A DNA stretch of 64,000 bases, from NCBI RefSeq assembly GCF_019175285.1, contig NC_056523.1, positions 184,619,956 through 184,683,955 on the forward strand, read 5' to 3'. This document shows, one piece after another, positions 1 to 10,095 of this stretch; within the stretch, counting starts at the first letter, position 1, and each line of letters begins with the position of its first letter. A program made the position numbers and the translations under genes. The DNA comes from Sceloporus undulatus (taxonomy: Eukaryota; Chordata; Lepidosauria; Squamata; Phrynosomatidae). Under the pieces are notes generated by a model. That model saw only the letters and a program-made list of their open reading frames with translations, made no database searches and had not been told where the DNA came from.

Positions 1-70
1 TTCATGCATACTAGATGCTTTGGCGTCACAGGATCTGAACATCATCTTATCCCATAAGGGTATGTCTGCC

Positions 71-437
71 CATACTCTCCAATTGTCCCAAAGTGGCAAG
101 GAAAGCCCCAATTAATCCTTAATCCATTTAGTTTTTCAGCAGTTTTTAAAATGTCCCAGATTCTCTCTCCTTTTTCCACTTTCCCCCTTTGTCCTGAGGT
201 TACTTCAACTGTTGCAAACTGGTTCAAAGTGAAAAAGTAGTTTGCACTCAATTCACTGGCGGAGAGGAGAGAACAGGATCTTGCCCTTCCCTGTAAACTT
301 GAGCAAAAGCAAACTGCTGCAGCCTCACCTCACTTGTATGTTCTTTCATAATAATAACTTTTGGCATGTCCATCTCATTCTTATGTTGCTTGGCTATATC
401 TGCCCTGTTTTACATTTGTGAAATGTTGGAGGGTATG
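71..437 (-). repeat. Family X interspersed repeat, copy 1
   Basis: This is one of six copies in the window of a ~300-370 bp unit bounded by CATACYCTCCAA and its inverted match TTGGAGGGTATG. Flanks carry near-identical CTGCC-type bases, suggesting a target duplication and hence a DNA transposon. Orientation is arbitrary: this is the strand with TGTCCCA and CTTCAACTGTTGCAAACTG. Confidence 0.65.
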
Positions 438-594
438 CTCTGCCCATTTATTAAGATCATTAGCAGAAATCAACATAGGTTTCTAGGGAACAGGGATTCT
501 TTTTGGTACCCAGGATCTGGAACTTAAGTAGAGTCCACCTTGGCCCCTTTCTGGCGGGCTTATCCACTGGACTCCATATAAAAGGTTATGGTGA

Positions 595-788
595 TTGCTT
601 CACTCCTGACTATGATTGTTGACTATTGATGAATTGATGAATTGTTATTTTAGAGAACTAATAGGAATGTCGGTTAATTCAGTATTAGTGTTTTATTGAT
701 AGTATTTGTATTATTGTATCATTTTTGTATCATTTTTACTGATGTAATCCCGCCTTGATCCTTGGGAGAGGCAGGAAATATAAATAAA

Positions 789-825
<37 letters not shown>
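595..825 (+). repeat. LINE 3' tail (L2/CR1-like) with (ATT)n end
   Basis: The run CCGCCTTGATCCTTGGGAG followed by GGCAGGAAATATAAATAAA and an (ATT)n array at 789-825 is the usual 3' end of reptile L2-type LINEs and the SINEs that borrow it. Confidence 0.5.
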
Positions 826-884
826 TCCAGAGGCCTTCAACTGCAGTGACAAAATAAGTTTGGCTTTTCAGGATCTGCTTTTAT

Positions 885-1075
885 CCCCCCTGTTGATGGC
901 ATGTTTTTGTTTTACCTCTCCTAGTCGTAGCTTTACTTTTAGCTGCTTGGTCTTGTGTTTTATGTGCTGTTTCATTTTTTATGGCTGCTTTTATATGGTT
1001 ATTGTTGTTTTATTGATGGATTAGCTGTCTTAGGCACTTTACGAAAAGGCAGGGTAGATGCACTTTTTTTATCAA
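885..1075 (+). repeat. Second LINE-like 3' tail, degraded
   Basis: TTTTATTGATGG, CTTAGGCACTTTACGAAAAG and GGCAGGGTAGATG mirror the preceding tail. No coding part remains. Confidence 0.35.
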
Positions 1076-1080
1076 TAGAT

Positions 1081-2302
1081 TTATTTATTTGGCAAGTGTG
1101 CAACAGGTTGCTCCTGTCCATTTAAGAAAGACGGTGCAGGGGGGAAAATGAAGAATTACTCTTTTCTGTTTCACAAGGATCACTGCCTGGCCAGCAAGCT
1201 GTCATCAAAATAAATAGATTCCTGGGAAGCAATGCATTGGTCATATTATCTCCCAAGGGCTACTTTAAGAAGATTAAAGCACTGGATATTTTTTCTATTA
1301 ATAGGTAGAGCTGTTATAGCCATCAGGAAAGGTTATTTGCCCCAGAGTGCTAAACTATAGCCGCAAGGGAGGCATTACCATTGGCCACTGAATTGGATGG
1401 GTCTTTCTGAAGCAGTGTGAGGACTCACCATTTCCTCTCAGGCACAAAGGAGTTTTCAAGGTGAGCAAAATCTGAACTGGATCTAAACATGATTGCTTAT
1501 TCATTTCTTAAGGACACTGTGGGTCCTTGTCCTTGGGAGAAAGCTGCCTAACATCTGCCAGATACATTAAATCTGACCATAGCTCTTAAGTATATAAACT
1601 AGATTTCATGTTCCTAACACCCTTCTATGCCTGTAGTAATGATTTGTTATTGTTGATGTTGTTGGTTATGATAACACTGGAGTTTAGCCAAAGCCCGGCC
1701 TAACCTGAAATGCCTTATTTATCTAGCTCTTCAGGGAGTGTTGGCTCCAATGTTGCTGGGGTAGCAAATCTCCTCTGGCCTTCAGTTTGAACTTTAAAGG
1801 AGCTGTCCAAGGTTCTGGTCCTAAAACAGATCCAACATTTGGAGTGTGGGTCTGAATTTTAAAGCAACCATACAAAACGGTGAACTTATTTCAGGTTCAG
1901 TTCCTTGGATAGTTCCTTTGCAGTTCAGACTGAAAGCCAGAGCAGATTTACCATCCCTGAAGTCAGAGCCAACAGAAGCCACTGACTTCAGAGGAAACCT
2001 TGTTGTAAACTGGGTATTGTTTGTCAGTGGTGTGCATGTGTGAAGTACTGCCTAGTGCACCCCTATCCCATTGATTCCCCAAATTTTCTAATACAAATGT
2101 ATTTTTCTAATCTCTAAGGTAAGAGGTTGAATATGTGCTTTAGTCCATTGTTAAATTAAAAATAATAATTCTATAACCGAGTAGTAAAATTACTTTAAAA
2201 ATCTGATGGTGTTAATGTCTTATTCCTCAGTGCTCAAAACTGGTACGTGGTGTTGGTCTCTCCTAAGAATGGTCCTTTTGGCCTCATGGCTTACCTGTAG
2301 CC
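1081..2302. other. No recognised element; upstream flank of NXNL1
   Basis: No repeat family or coding exon was identified. Any NXNL1 promoter should lie here, but no TATA box or clear photoreceptor-type element could be assigned with confidence. Confidence 0.3.
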
Positions 2303-2628
2303 ATGGCTGCCCTCTTTATCAACAAGATGCTGATTGTGAACAATAAGGATAGCGATGAGTTGGAACTGGAACGTGAACTCAACCGTGCGCTGGAGAACAA
2401 AGTCATGCTCCTGTATTTTGGCTCCAGCGAGTGTCCTGAATGCAAGGAGTTTTCACCCATCCTGAAGGAATTTTTTGTGAGGCTCACAGATGAATTTTAT
2501 GTGGAGAGGGCCTCCCAGCTGGTCCTGGTCTATGTGTCACTGGACGAGACTGAGGAGAAGCAAGAAAAGTTTCTGAAAACGATGCCCAAGAGGTGGTTGT
2601 TTTTACCCTTTCATGATGAGTTCAAGAG
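2303..2628 (+). CDS. NXNL1: NXNL1 (RdCVF) exon 1, thioredoxin-like retinal survival factor
   Basis: This exon encodes residues 1-108 and two bases of codon 109 of nucleoredoxin-like protein 1. The family is known for two products: a long thioredoxin-like form thought to act in redox defence of photoreceptors, and a short secreted form (RdCVF) that supports cones. The frame begins MAALFINKMLIVNNKDSDEL and carries the thioredoxin-type motif CPEC at residues 44-47, then FFVRLTDEFYV and WLFLPF, which match the mammalian protein as I remember it. The start ATG sits in a strong context (gccATGg). The donor is AG|GTAAGA at 2628/2629. Reading on past the donor gives AGG then TAA at 2630-2632, hence a 109-residue short form. 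Exon 2 follows after a 2694-bp intron and the joined frame is 207 codons, near the 212 of human. The 5' untranslated region and promoter could not be delimited. Confidence 0.95.
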
Positions 2629-2634
2629 GTAAGA
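2629..2634 (+). promoter_or_regulatory. NXNL1: NXNL1 splice donor containing an in-frame stop (short-form switch)
   Basis: The donor GTAAGA supplies TAA in the exon 1 reading frame. If the intron is spliced, codon 109 (AG|G) joins to GAG and the long form is made. If the intron is retained, translation stops at once after 109 residues. Mammalian NXNL1 makes its short form by intron retention and the human short form also has 109 residues. Use of this switch in this animal is inferred. Confidence 0.8.
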
Positions 2635-3229
2635 ATTCTGCAGTTTAACCAGAGCAATGCTCTGGTTCTGAATAAGGGGTCATTTGCCCATATGCTTAAT
2701 TTGCATGGTTTACTGACAACTTTTCAACCTGTCATTGTAGCTATAACTTTAACAACAACTGTATGTGTGGCTATGAGCAGCTGCTATTTCTTTACATGGC
2801 TGGAGAAAATGTCACATGAATGAAAAGATGCTGTCAAAAGCAAACGTACCTTAAAACTGGGAGAGATCTTAAGAGTTATCAAGTCTACACTCCCTGTTCA
2901 ATGCAGGATACAAGTACAGCATGTATGTCCAGCCTTTGTTTAAACACCTCCAACAAAGGAGCATCCATGAGAGCAGGCCAAGCCATTTCCCCTCAGGCCT
3001 CAATTCCTAGAAAGAAGCTGCCAACACAGCAGAAGAAAGGTTAGCTCAGTGCGGCTGGGATACTTAAAGAACTGTGCTCAGAAATAGGAGACAGAACTAA
3101 TTCTGAAGTGACTTGCTCCTGTGGTGGAGTAGGTAGCAAAATCATGGAGTCATGATGATCAATCGTGGTTTTTATTACCTTTATGTGATTGATTACCCCT
3201 CCCTCCATTTATTAGGTTATATGTTCAGT

Positions 3230-3292
3230 ATGTAGTGAGATCTTGTAGCACCTTTGAGACTAACTGAAATAAAGAAGTTGGTATGTTGTTTC
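3230..3292 (+). repeat. Solo end of the GGGATCTTGTAGCACC element
   Basis: GATCTTGTAGCACCTTTGAG followed by ACTAACTGAAATAAAGAAG matches the left end of the 5838-6368 element. Confidence 0.5.
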
Positions 3293-3330
3293 TTTTGTAA
3301 TAAAATCACTGGGCTGAAGCATACAACACT

Positions 3331-3560
3331 ATATTGTTGTTCTCTGCCTTCACGTTCTTTCTCACTTATGGTGACCCTATCATGGGATTTTCTGAGTAAG
3401 CTTTGTTTGGAAGAGATTTACCATTATCTGCCCCTGAGGTTGAGAGAATGTGACTTGCCAAAGCTCACCCAGTGGATTTCCATGGGTGAGCATGGATTTG
3501 AACCCAGGTTCCTGAGTCCTAATCCAACATTCAGATGACTACACCACACTGGCTCTCATC
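3331..3560 (-). repeat. tRNA-derived CORE/MIR-like SINE in NXNL1 intron
   Basis: Reading the minus strand gives the usual head (GCCAGTGTGGTGTAGT), a B-box-like GTTCAAATCC region, the CORE-like GGTGA..GGGCAAGTCAC block and a 3' part ending in AACAACAAT. At least seventeen related copies are in the window. Confidence 0.8.
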
Positions 3561-3569
3561 CCTGTATTT

Positions 3570-3701
3570 CAGTGTTTCCTGAACTCCGATCCTCCAGATA
3601 TTTTAGACTTCAGCTCCCAGAATTCCTGACAGTCAAGCTGGCTAGGGCTTCTGTGGGTTCAAGTTCAAAACTCCAGAAGGATCAAAGTTTGAGAACCACT
3701 T
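3570..3701. mobile_element. hAT palindromic MITE
   Basis: The unit is nearly self-complementary around CAGCTCCCAGAATTC, with ends CAGTGTTTCCTGAACTCC and GTTTGAGAACCACT. Flanks CTGTATTT (3562-3569) and CTGTATTA (3702-3709) form a 7/8 target duplication, as expected for hAT. Confidence 0.75.
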
Positions 3702-3795
3702 CTGTATTACATTGTGGCATATGTGCCATTTTAACTTTTTAAAATATAATTTTCACACTTACAGTTTATAAGCATGCAGATGATTGTTTATAACA

Positions 3796-3852
3796 AATAA
3801 ATAGGCCGTCTCTGTCAATTGCACATTTGTCACCCACAGCTGATGAAATAAA
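3796..3852 (+). terminator. Candidate polyadenylation signals inside the NXNL1 intron
   Basis: AATAAA occurs at 3796-3801 and again at 3847-3852, about 1.2 kb into the retained-intron transcript. Either could end a short-form mRNA without transcribing exon 2. Hexamers are common by chance in AT-rich introns, so this is only a candidate. Confidence 0.2.
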
Positions 3853-4186
3853 AGAGAGCACCTTATCAGTTTCAAAACTCATTGTAGATTAGCATTCAAG
3901 AACAAATGGAACAAGTCGTAGTAGATGAGAGGCAGACAGTGTGTTCAAAGATGACAGTCGTGTATCCACTCATCCAGGACTGGGTGCCATTGAACCCTAT
4001 GCAAAATACTCCCAAATACCTTTTGTTTGTTGTTGCTATTTGGTCTCTGGCCTTGTGGCTGGGAGATTCTGTGAGTTTTATTTTTAAAAAGTAACATTTG
4101 TAATTTCTGCTATGGAAATGTACATAGGATTACTATGTGACATGTTGAAAATGATTGAATACAATCATTGTTGTCTATAGTATAAA

Positions 4187-4408
4187 CAGTGGTACCTTGG
4201 TATCCGCTAGCATTTGGTTCCAGAACCCCCCATGGATACCAAAATCCGTGGATGCTCAAGTCCCATTATATACAATGCCATAGTAAAGTGGTGCCCCTTT
4301 TATAAAACGCAAAATCAAGATTTGCTTTTTGGATTTTTAAAAAACATTTTCAAGCCATGGATACTTGAATCCATGGATGCAAAATCAGTAGATAAGGAGA
4401 GCCAATTG
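4187..4408 (+). mobile_element. Pogo/Tigger-like MITE, copy 1
   Basis: Ends read CAGTGGTACCTTGGTATCCG and AGGAGAGCCAATTG, followed by TA. The interior ATACCAAAATCCGTGGATGC is shared with eight other copies or fragments here. TA target sites and CAGT termini fit Tc1/mariner-pogo elements. Confidence 0.75.
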
Positions 4409-5094
4409 TACATGCTTATTTATTTCTTTGCTTCTGTTATTATTTTTGATGGAGTGAGCACTCTTCAAAACAATGCATTATGCTCAGCATGGGGCTGCTA
4501 CTGACAAGAACATCTTTCTACTCAGTTCCCTCCAGGTCACAGGGCTGACCTGATGTGCCTTTTCCTGCCCCATTTCATTGGCTGCTGCTTCTGGAGGCAG
4601 GAAATGCATAATATGATGATATCACAACACTAAGTAAGCTAACCTACTCGCTGAAAGTGGGAGGAGAAGAGGCAGATCCAGACATAGAGGTACCAGAGTA
4701 GGCTGCATCTTCATGTTTAGTACAATGTTCAGTTACACCCAGATATAGTAGTTGGACAGAGGAAATGAGCAATCATCAGGCAGCAATGAAATTTGCCTCA
4801 GAAAGCTTTCCAGAAAAAGGCTCCAATTCTTCCAAGGAAAATTAATCTTCTAGTCAAAATCTCTGCAAGCTGGGTCCTTCCAGGTCTATCACCCTGCCCA
4901 ATTCACAAAATTTAAGGGAAGTATCAGACATGGAAGTTTGCTGTTGGTATATTTCTGGTGATTTCCTGGTGCTCCTTCCTCTTGTTTCTAACCAGAGAAA
5001 TGTATTTATGGAAAGATAAGACAGCGGCAGTGAGTTTTAAGTGGTAGTTCTGAGATCCACTCATCTGGAAGCACTGTTTTCTATATCACGTGAA

Positions 5095-5312
5095 CCCAGG
5101 TGGAGTAGTAAATTGAGTGTAGGGAGATCCAAGGTCTGCTCTCTGCTCAGCCCTGAAACCCACTGGGTGACTTTGCGTCAGTATCTTTCCCTTTGCCTCA
5201 CATGGTTGTTGCAAGGATAATACAACAGGTTAGATGAGGAAAGCCATGATGTATATCACATTGAGCCCATAGCAGAAAAGCTGGGGTATAAATGTAACTA
5301 ACAAATAAACAA
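5095..5312 (+). repeat. CORE/MIR-like SINE abutting NXNL1 exon 2
   Basis: The element contains CCCACTGGGTGACTTTGCGTC, CACATGGTTGTTGCAAGG and a tail GGTATAAATGTAACTAAC. It ends about ten bases before the exon 2 acceptor, so it supplies the branch-point region. Confidence 0.6.
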
Positions 5313-5322
5313 CTTTTTCTAG
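5295..5322 (+). promoter_or_regulatory. NXNL1: NXNL1 intron 3' splice site and branch-point candidate
   Basis: A near-ideal branch-point sequence TAACTAAC lies at 5295-5302, with the likely branch A at 5301, about 21 bases before the acceptor AG at 5321-5322. The pyrimidine tract is short (CTTTTTCT). The branch region coincides with the 3' tail of a CORE/MIR-like SINE, so part of this splice site looks transposon-derived. Branch assignment is from consensus only. Confidence 0.6.
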
Positions 5323-5620
5323 GGAGCTGGAATTGAGATTTTCTGTGAAGACCCCTCCAGTAGTGGTAGTGCTGAAGCCAAATGGAGACATCATCACTGC
5401 AAATGCTGTAGAGGAGATCAGGCAGGCTGGCCCAGCTTGCTTCAAGAACTGGCAGGAGGCAGCCGATCTGGTGGAGAGGAACTTCCAGTTGCCAGAGGAC
5501 TTTGACCCTGTGACTTTGAGGAGCATCACTGATCCCATCCGCCGATTCAAGTACAAAGTGGCAAAGGACAAAAAGAGAAAGATAGGCAAAGATGAGTCTG
5601 AGGCTGATGGGTTCTCCTGA
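5323..5620 (+). CDS. NXNL1: NXNL1 exon 2, C-terminal half of the long form
   Basis: This exon completes the long thioredoxin-like form. After the acceptor the frame reads RELELRFSVKTPPVVVVLKP, aligning with human RDLGRQFSVERLPAVVVLKP, and continues through NWQEAADLVERNFQLPEDF, a block strongly conserved in the family. The tail is basic (KYKVAKDKKRKIGKDE) and ends GFS before TGA at 5618-5620. Phase matches exon 1 exactly (two bases plus one). The cis-proline region expected in a thioredoxin fold is represented by TPPVVVV. No AATAAA occurs in the few hundred bases after the stop, so the polyadenylation site of the long form is not identified. Confidence 0.94.
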
Positions 5621-5837
5621 TGGTATATTTCTTCCCTATGGAACTCTCTCCATAGCTAAGCTAGACCATTCCCAATACACAAGCTGTGATCAGAAATATG
5701 TGTTATGACATACCATAGCTGCACAGCAATTGTCATTAAGTGGAGATACCAGTCTTCAAAAAGTCTAATCATGTGTCTAGCTCTCATGTCTATGAAAACA
5801 CTCTTGCAAGTGTGTCAGTGATGTTTAACTGATATTT

Positions 5838-6368
5838 AGTATACCAAGGGATCTTGTAGCACCTTTGAGACAAACTGAAAAAGAAGAAGCTGGTAGCATG
5901 AGCTTTCATAGACTTGAGCCTACTTCCTCAGATGCATGGAGCAGAGTGGGGAGTCCAGGGACAGACTTATATAAGTAGGCTGTGTCTGAGAATGTCAATT
6001 GAAATTAAAATTTTTGTGAGTATAGAGATGAGGTGACAAGTTCCATTTTAACAATGGTCATTGGAAGACAAAGGCAGGAGGAAGGATGTTGCCTAAAGCC
6101 AAGGAGAGCAGATAACCATATGAATGAGTATAGGAAAATAGTGTGGAAACGAAAGAGGAAATGTGACGAATGGGTCAAGGGAGCCCTCATGAGGCTGGGA
6201 AGTTAGATAGTGTTATAATGTGTGAAGTGTGCCAGGAAAACAGGCCTGTGGATACATTCCAATACCGCCATTTTTCTTTCCAATCTTCCTTTGCAGTTCT
6301 TTTGTTCAAGGACCACTGTTCTTTCAGTTGGTCTCAAAGGAGCTACAAGAGCCCTTGGCATATTGATT
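5838..6368. mobile_element. DNA transposon fragment with ~40-bp terminal inverted repeats
   Basis: The left end (CCAAGGGATCTTGTAGCACC, then TTTGAGACAAACTG) is repeated inverted at the right end (CAGTTGGTCTCAAAGGAGC, then CCCTTGGCAT). Related single ends occur at 3230-3290 and 34900-35022. No transposase is visible between them. Confidence 0.55.
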
Positions 6369-6617
6369 TTCCAGATTAATATAGCTATGGAACTGATTTC
6401 GTAAAGCTTCAGAAACTGGGAGGTGCATGAGTGTAAATAGGGGTGTTCAGTGAGGGTTTTTTTTTTTTACTGTACACTGTTAGTACTGAGTATGCCACCT
6501 TGCCCCTCCCCTGTGAACTGCAGAAACCAAGCAAAATGAATAAAAATACACAAATGTACTTTTTGGCACACTTTATACAGGTCAGGTATGCATGCTGCCC
6601 TTGATACCTCTCCATAC

Positions 6618-6720
6618 TGCATCGTATCTTTTTAGATTGTAAGCCTGAGGGCAGGGAACCGTCTAATTAAAAGATTGTATGTACAGCGCTGTGTAAATTT
6701 ACAGCACTTTATAAATAAAG

Positions 6721-6759
<39 letters not shown>

Positions 6760-6760
6760 G
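6618..6760 (+). repeat. L2 LINE 3' end with (AAT)n
   Basis: TAGATTGTAAGCCTGAGGGC, AGGGAACCGTCT and the terminal ACAGCACTTTATAAATAAAG plus (AAT)n match the 3' end of the longer L2 piece at 18222-18775. Confidence 0.75.
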
Positions 6761-6874
6761 ACAAGCTCAACTACAATTTGAACCAGATTAGCAGACACTA
6801 GGTACAGGAGCTCTTCTATTTTATTCCTCACAAAAATATGCATTTTAAATGCATTCTCTCTTTGAATACTCTAA

Positions 6875-7083
6875 AACAGTACAGCTGAAAGTGGTGGACC
6901 ATGACCCAGCGCCCGTCTGCAAGCCATCAGCTGCCAGTCTGTGGCGAGATGCCAGGAAACTTTGCAAATACAATAATACTATGACATAAATATGGTATTT
7001 ATTCCTGGCACATGGGGGGGGGGGGGGAGGGAGAGAAATTGCTGGGCTGCTCTTTCTTTCAGATAGCTTGAGAAGCATTGCTC
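6875..7083. repeat. Possible hAT-type remnant with G-run
   Basis: The right edge GAGAAGCATTGCT and left edge AGCTGAAAGTGGTGG recall hAT ends. A run of twelve or more G lies near 7013. No target duplication was confirmed. Confidence 0.25.
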
Positions 7084-7120
7084 TAAAACATATTTTATTC
7101 TAATATAATATTTATGCAGT

Positions 7121-7344
7121 ATGTTGTTTGCTTTCAAGTTGTTTCTGACTTATGGTGACCCTAAGGCGACCCTATCATGGGGTTTTCTTGGCAAGTTTCT
7201 TCTTCATTGCCATTCTCTGAAGCTGAGAGACTGTGACTTACCCAAAGTCACCCAGTAGGTTTCCATGGCCCAGTGGAGATTTGAATCCTGGTCTCGGGGG
7301 TCATTGTCCAGTGCGCGGTCCACTACACCACTGCGCTGGCTCTC
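7121..7344 (-). repeat. tRNA-derived CORE/MIR-like SINE
   Basis: Minus-strand reading shows GCCAGCGCAGTGGTGTAGTG, the GGTGACTTTGGGTAAGTCAC block and a tail after ACTTGAAAGC. A (CA)n tract follows at about 7390. Confidence 0.78.
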
Positions 7345-7938
7345 TGATGTAACATTATCCTCATCATTTATACCCACATGATCACATGTACACACACACA
7401 CACACAAAAAAAAAACACCCGAATGGCTCAGTATTATATTTAGAATCACCAACTTCTGAACCTGAAATAGTAGTCTGATCTGTGTAGCTATTAGCAGGGG
7501 AGCAATATTAGGAGGGAAAAGGAGGGTGCATATCCAACAATTTGCCCACCTAGCAAAAGAATGAGACTGCCTGTTCTGACAAGTAGTAATTCTCCCCAAA
7601 TCCTCCTGTGAGCCTTTTATCTGAGGATGCCAGGGGCTGAACTTACCATGTGCTGCAGTGACAACAGACATTCTACCACTCAGCTAGGGTAAGAACATAA
7701 CTTGGTTAAGTTTTTTAAACTGTCCTATCACTGACAGTGAGGCAGGATATAAATAAAAGTTTTATTTTTATTTTATTTTATTTTGGCAAATCATGGCTCC
7801 CCCGAAAAGGTAACTTATCCATGCTCTATGTAACAGCACTTTCTTTCTCCCCTCTTCCTTGGCCTTCCTGCGTGAAATGTGAAAACCTACTGATTTGTTC
7901 CATATTTTGAGAGACCAGGAGCAAGCGAGGCTGGGTTA

Positions 7939-8281
7939 GGACCTTATCACGCACATTTTTGCTCCCGATCTGTGCGCGGGCAGGGGACACATGTGGCCGA
8001 ATGAAAACGCATTTTATCACATGCCATACTGTCCTCAAGGCCATTGCTCAGTGCTAAGCCGTCCCTCATCAGGGCTCAGGTGCGTGAATTTTGAAAAACA
8101 GAAGCTTTCCAGCAAAGCAAAATCGCATGGCTGAGCCCTGATCAGGGTTGGCTTAGTGCTGGGTGATGGCATGGGACTGCCTTGAGGACAGTATGGCATG
8201 CAATAACATGCATTTTCACTTGGCCATGCATGGCCCCTGCCTGTGCCCACATCAGGAGCAAAAGTGTGTGAGATAAGGTCC
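7939..8281. mobile_element. Foldback MITE, PIF/Harbinger-like (TTA duplication)
   Basis: The whole 343-bp unit is a long palindrome. Its ends are GGACCTTATCACGCAC and the inverted GTGTGAGATAAGGTCC. Host TTA is present on both sides (7936-7938 and 8282-8284). The central arms share CTGTCCTCAAGGC and TGCTCAGTGCTAAGCC with their inverse. Confidence 0.8.
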
Positions 8282-8330
8282 TTAGTCTCAAGCTAGTTGG
8301 CAAAGTTTGTATTATCTTCCATGCTCTAAA

Positions 8331-8548
8331 GGTGGAGCTATACTATAGAAATAAGGCAATTTGACACCACTTTAAGTAGTCGCATCCTATGGAATCTTGG
8401 GATTTGTAGTTTTACAAAATTTTTAGCCATCTTTGCCAAAGACTGCTGGTGCCTCACAAAACTACAGTTCCCAAGATTCTGCAGGACAGAGCCATGACAG
8501 TTAAAGTGGTGTCAAACTGCATTATATCTACAGTGTATATGCAGCCTA
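8331..8548. mobile_element. Foldback MITE family M1, copy 1
   Basis: An imperfect palindrome with arms TTTGACACCACTTTAA and TTAAAGTGGTGTCAAACTGC, and inner TGGGATTTGTAGTTTT. Six copies of varying decay are in the window. Confidence 0.7.
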
Positions 8549-8680
8549 AATACCCCCCCCCTTTTTTTTTTTAAATGAAGATTGCAATGTCGGGTTTTTT
8601 GGGGGATGTTTTTTGTGTGTGCTCAAACTACCTCTACTCCTGTGTCTTTAATTGTGGGCTGAGCATGCAAAATTACTGTA

Positions 8681-9075
8681 TATATTCATGTATAAGTCTA
8701 GAAATTTTATCCAAAACTGACCCCAAAAACCTGGGTTGACTTATTCATGGGTCAATGTAAGTACTGTACTTTAACTCTTATTTTTAAAAAGCAACCATCC
8801 TGTTGTCAAAGGCAAGAGCACAATCTATCATAGAAGCACTGATCTCCCCCTCCATTCTGTCATCCATCCAGTCTTTAGTATGAGCAGTTGTGCCTGAGAG
8901 AATTTTCTAAGTTCTTTGGCATTGTTTTCCTTTCCTCCATCCATTAGATCCTTTATTACATGCCCCTACGTTTTACCCTTGACTTATCCATGGGCCATAT
9001 CAAAATCCATAATTTTGGCCCCAAAAGCTGCCCTCGACTTAAGGTATACATGAAGTCGACTTATAGTTCAAATAT
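8681..9075. mobile_element. Family Z MITE, uninterrupted copy
   Basis: Ends TATTCATGTATAAGTC and GAAGTCGACTTATAG are inverted matches. The interior includes CCTGGGTTGACTTATTCATG and TGCCCTCGACTTAAGG. The same unit at 53500-54112 carries a later insertion; a short relative lies at 20170-20284. Confidence 0.65.
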
Positions 9076-9102
9076 TAAAAAACCAAGTCTAACTAATGAG
9101 GG

Positions 9103-9334
9103 AGCCAGTGTGGTGTAGTGGTTTGAGTATCGGACTGTCACTCCGGAGACCATGGTTCAATTCCCAGCTTGTCCATGAAACATACTGGGTGACCTTGGGC
9201 ATGTCATATGCTTTCAGACTCAGGAGAAGGCAATGGCAAACCTTCTCTGAACAAATCTTGCCAAGAAAACTCCACAATAGGTTTGCCTTAGGGTCACCAT
9301 AAGCTGGAAACTACTTGATGGCACACTACAACTA
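9103..9334 (+). repeat. tRNA-derived CORE/MIR-like SINE
   Basis: It begins AGCCAGTGTGGTGTAGTGG, with ACCTTGGGCATGTCATATGC in the CORE part and a tail TGATGGCACACTACAACTA. Confidence 0.82.
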
Positions 9335-9419
9335 GGTAATGAAGAACAAACACATAATGAAAGAGACTGAAAGGTGGTACTGTACTTTTGCCCTGAGATT
9401 CTTCCCTCTTGTCCTGAGC

Positions 9420-9940
9420 ATTGGCGTCACTAGGGTTGGCATCTCCTGGTGCAGTAATTCATGGTGTCACCCTCCATTCAGAATCTTTAGCAATGTTTTC
9501 TGTACTAATGTTACTCATTAATCATAATTCCTGCATATCACGGATTGTAATGATAATAGTTGTGACATAAAACAACTAGGATAATTAAAATTAATACTTT
9601 TAAATTACAATATCACATGCACAGCCTAAATGCATTTATTAATACATAGTTTCATGTAGTGAAAATTTGGTAAAAGATGATGTTTTTAAAGAAAGTTTAA
9701 AAAGAATAAAATTTAATTAAAACAAAACAAAACCCTGGGGCCTCTTCTTTCACCTTCCACTGAGTCTTAGCCCATGCACACCAGCATTTTAATGGGACAC
9801 AGGTGAATGCCACAGCCCATTTCTGCCAAAAAAAACCCAAACAAAACACAACCAGATGTTTGAGGAGCAGTGGTGTCACCCCTCTTTAGGGTGTCACCTG
9901 GTGCAGTCTGTTCCCCTGCACCCTCCTAATGACACTACTA
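9420..9940 (+). mobile_element. hAT non-autonomous element Y, copy 1, with perfect 8-bp duplication
   Basis: Ends CATTGGCGTCACTAGGG and CCTAATGACACTACTA are inverted matches. GTCCTGAG flanks the unit on both sides (9412-9419 and 9941-9948). The 521-bp interior has no coding capacity. Confidence 0.88.
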
Positions 9941-9948
9941 GTCCTGAG

Positions 9949-10095
9949 GGCCAAGAAGGGGGTTCCGCCTCTGAGACTCAAGACTATTGATTTGGGGATG
10001 CTATCACAGCCTAAGGGGGTCAAGGGCGAGGAAAGATTTGAACAAGGAAACTTCCTCATTCCCAACTTGATGATGATGATGATGATTTTCCTATA
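9949..10095 (+). repeat. Short LINE-like tail with (GAT)n
   Basis: A GATGATGAT array at 10069-10084 precedes TTTCCTATATCCCACCTTTC, a typical inverted L2-type 3' tail. Confidence 0.35.

Noticed and set aside
2098-2120. A CRX/OTX-like TAATCT site upstream of NXNL1
   Set aside because: A single short match in AT-rich sequence is expected by chance.
7204-7671. Minus-strand open frame of 155 codons
   Set aside because: About a third is SINE sequence and a (CA)n tract; the remainder has no recognisable domain.
9103-9180. A possible tRNA gene (B-box-like sequence at the SINE head)
   Set aside because: No cloverleaf can be drawn and the same head recurs in many copies; it is a tRNA-derived SINE.
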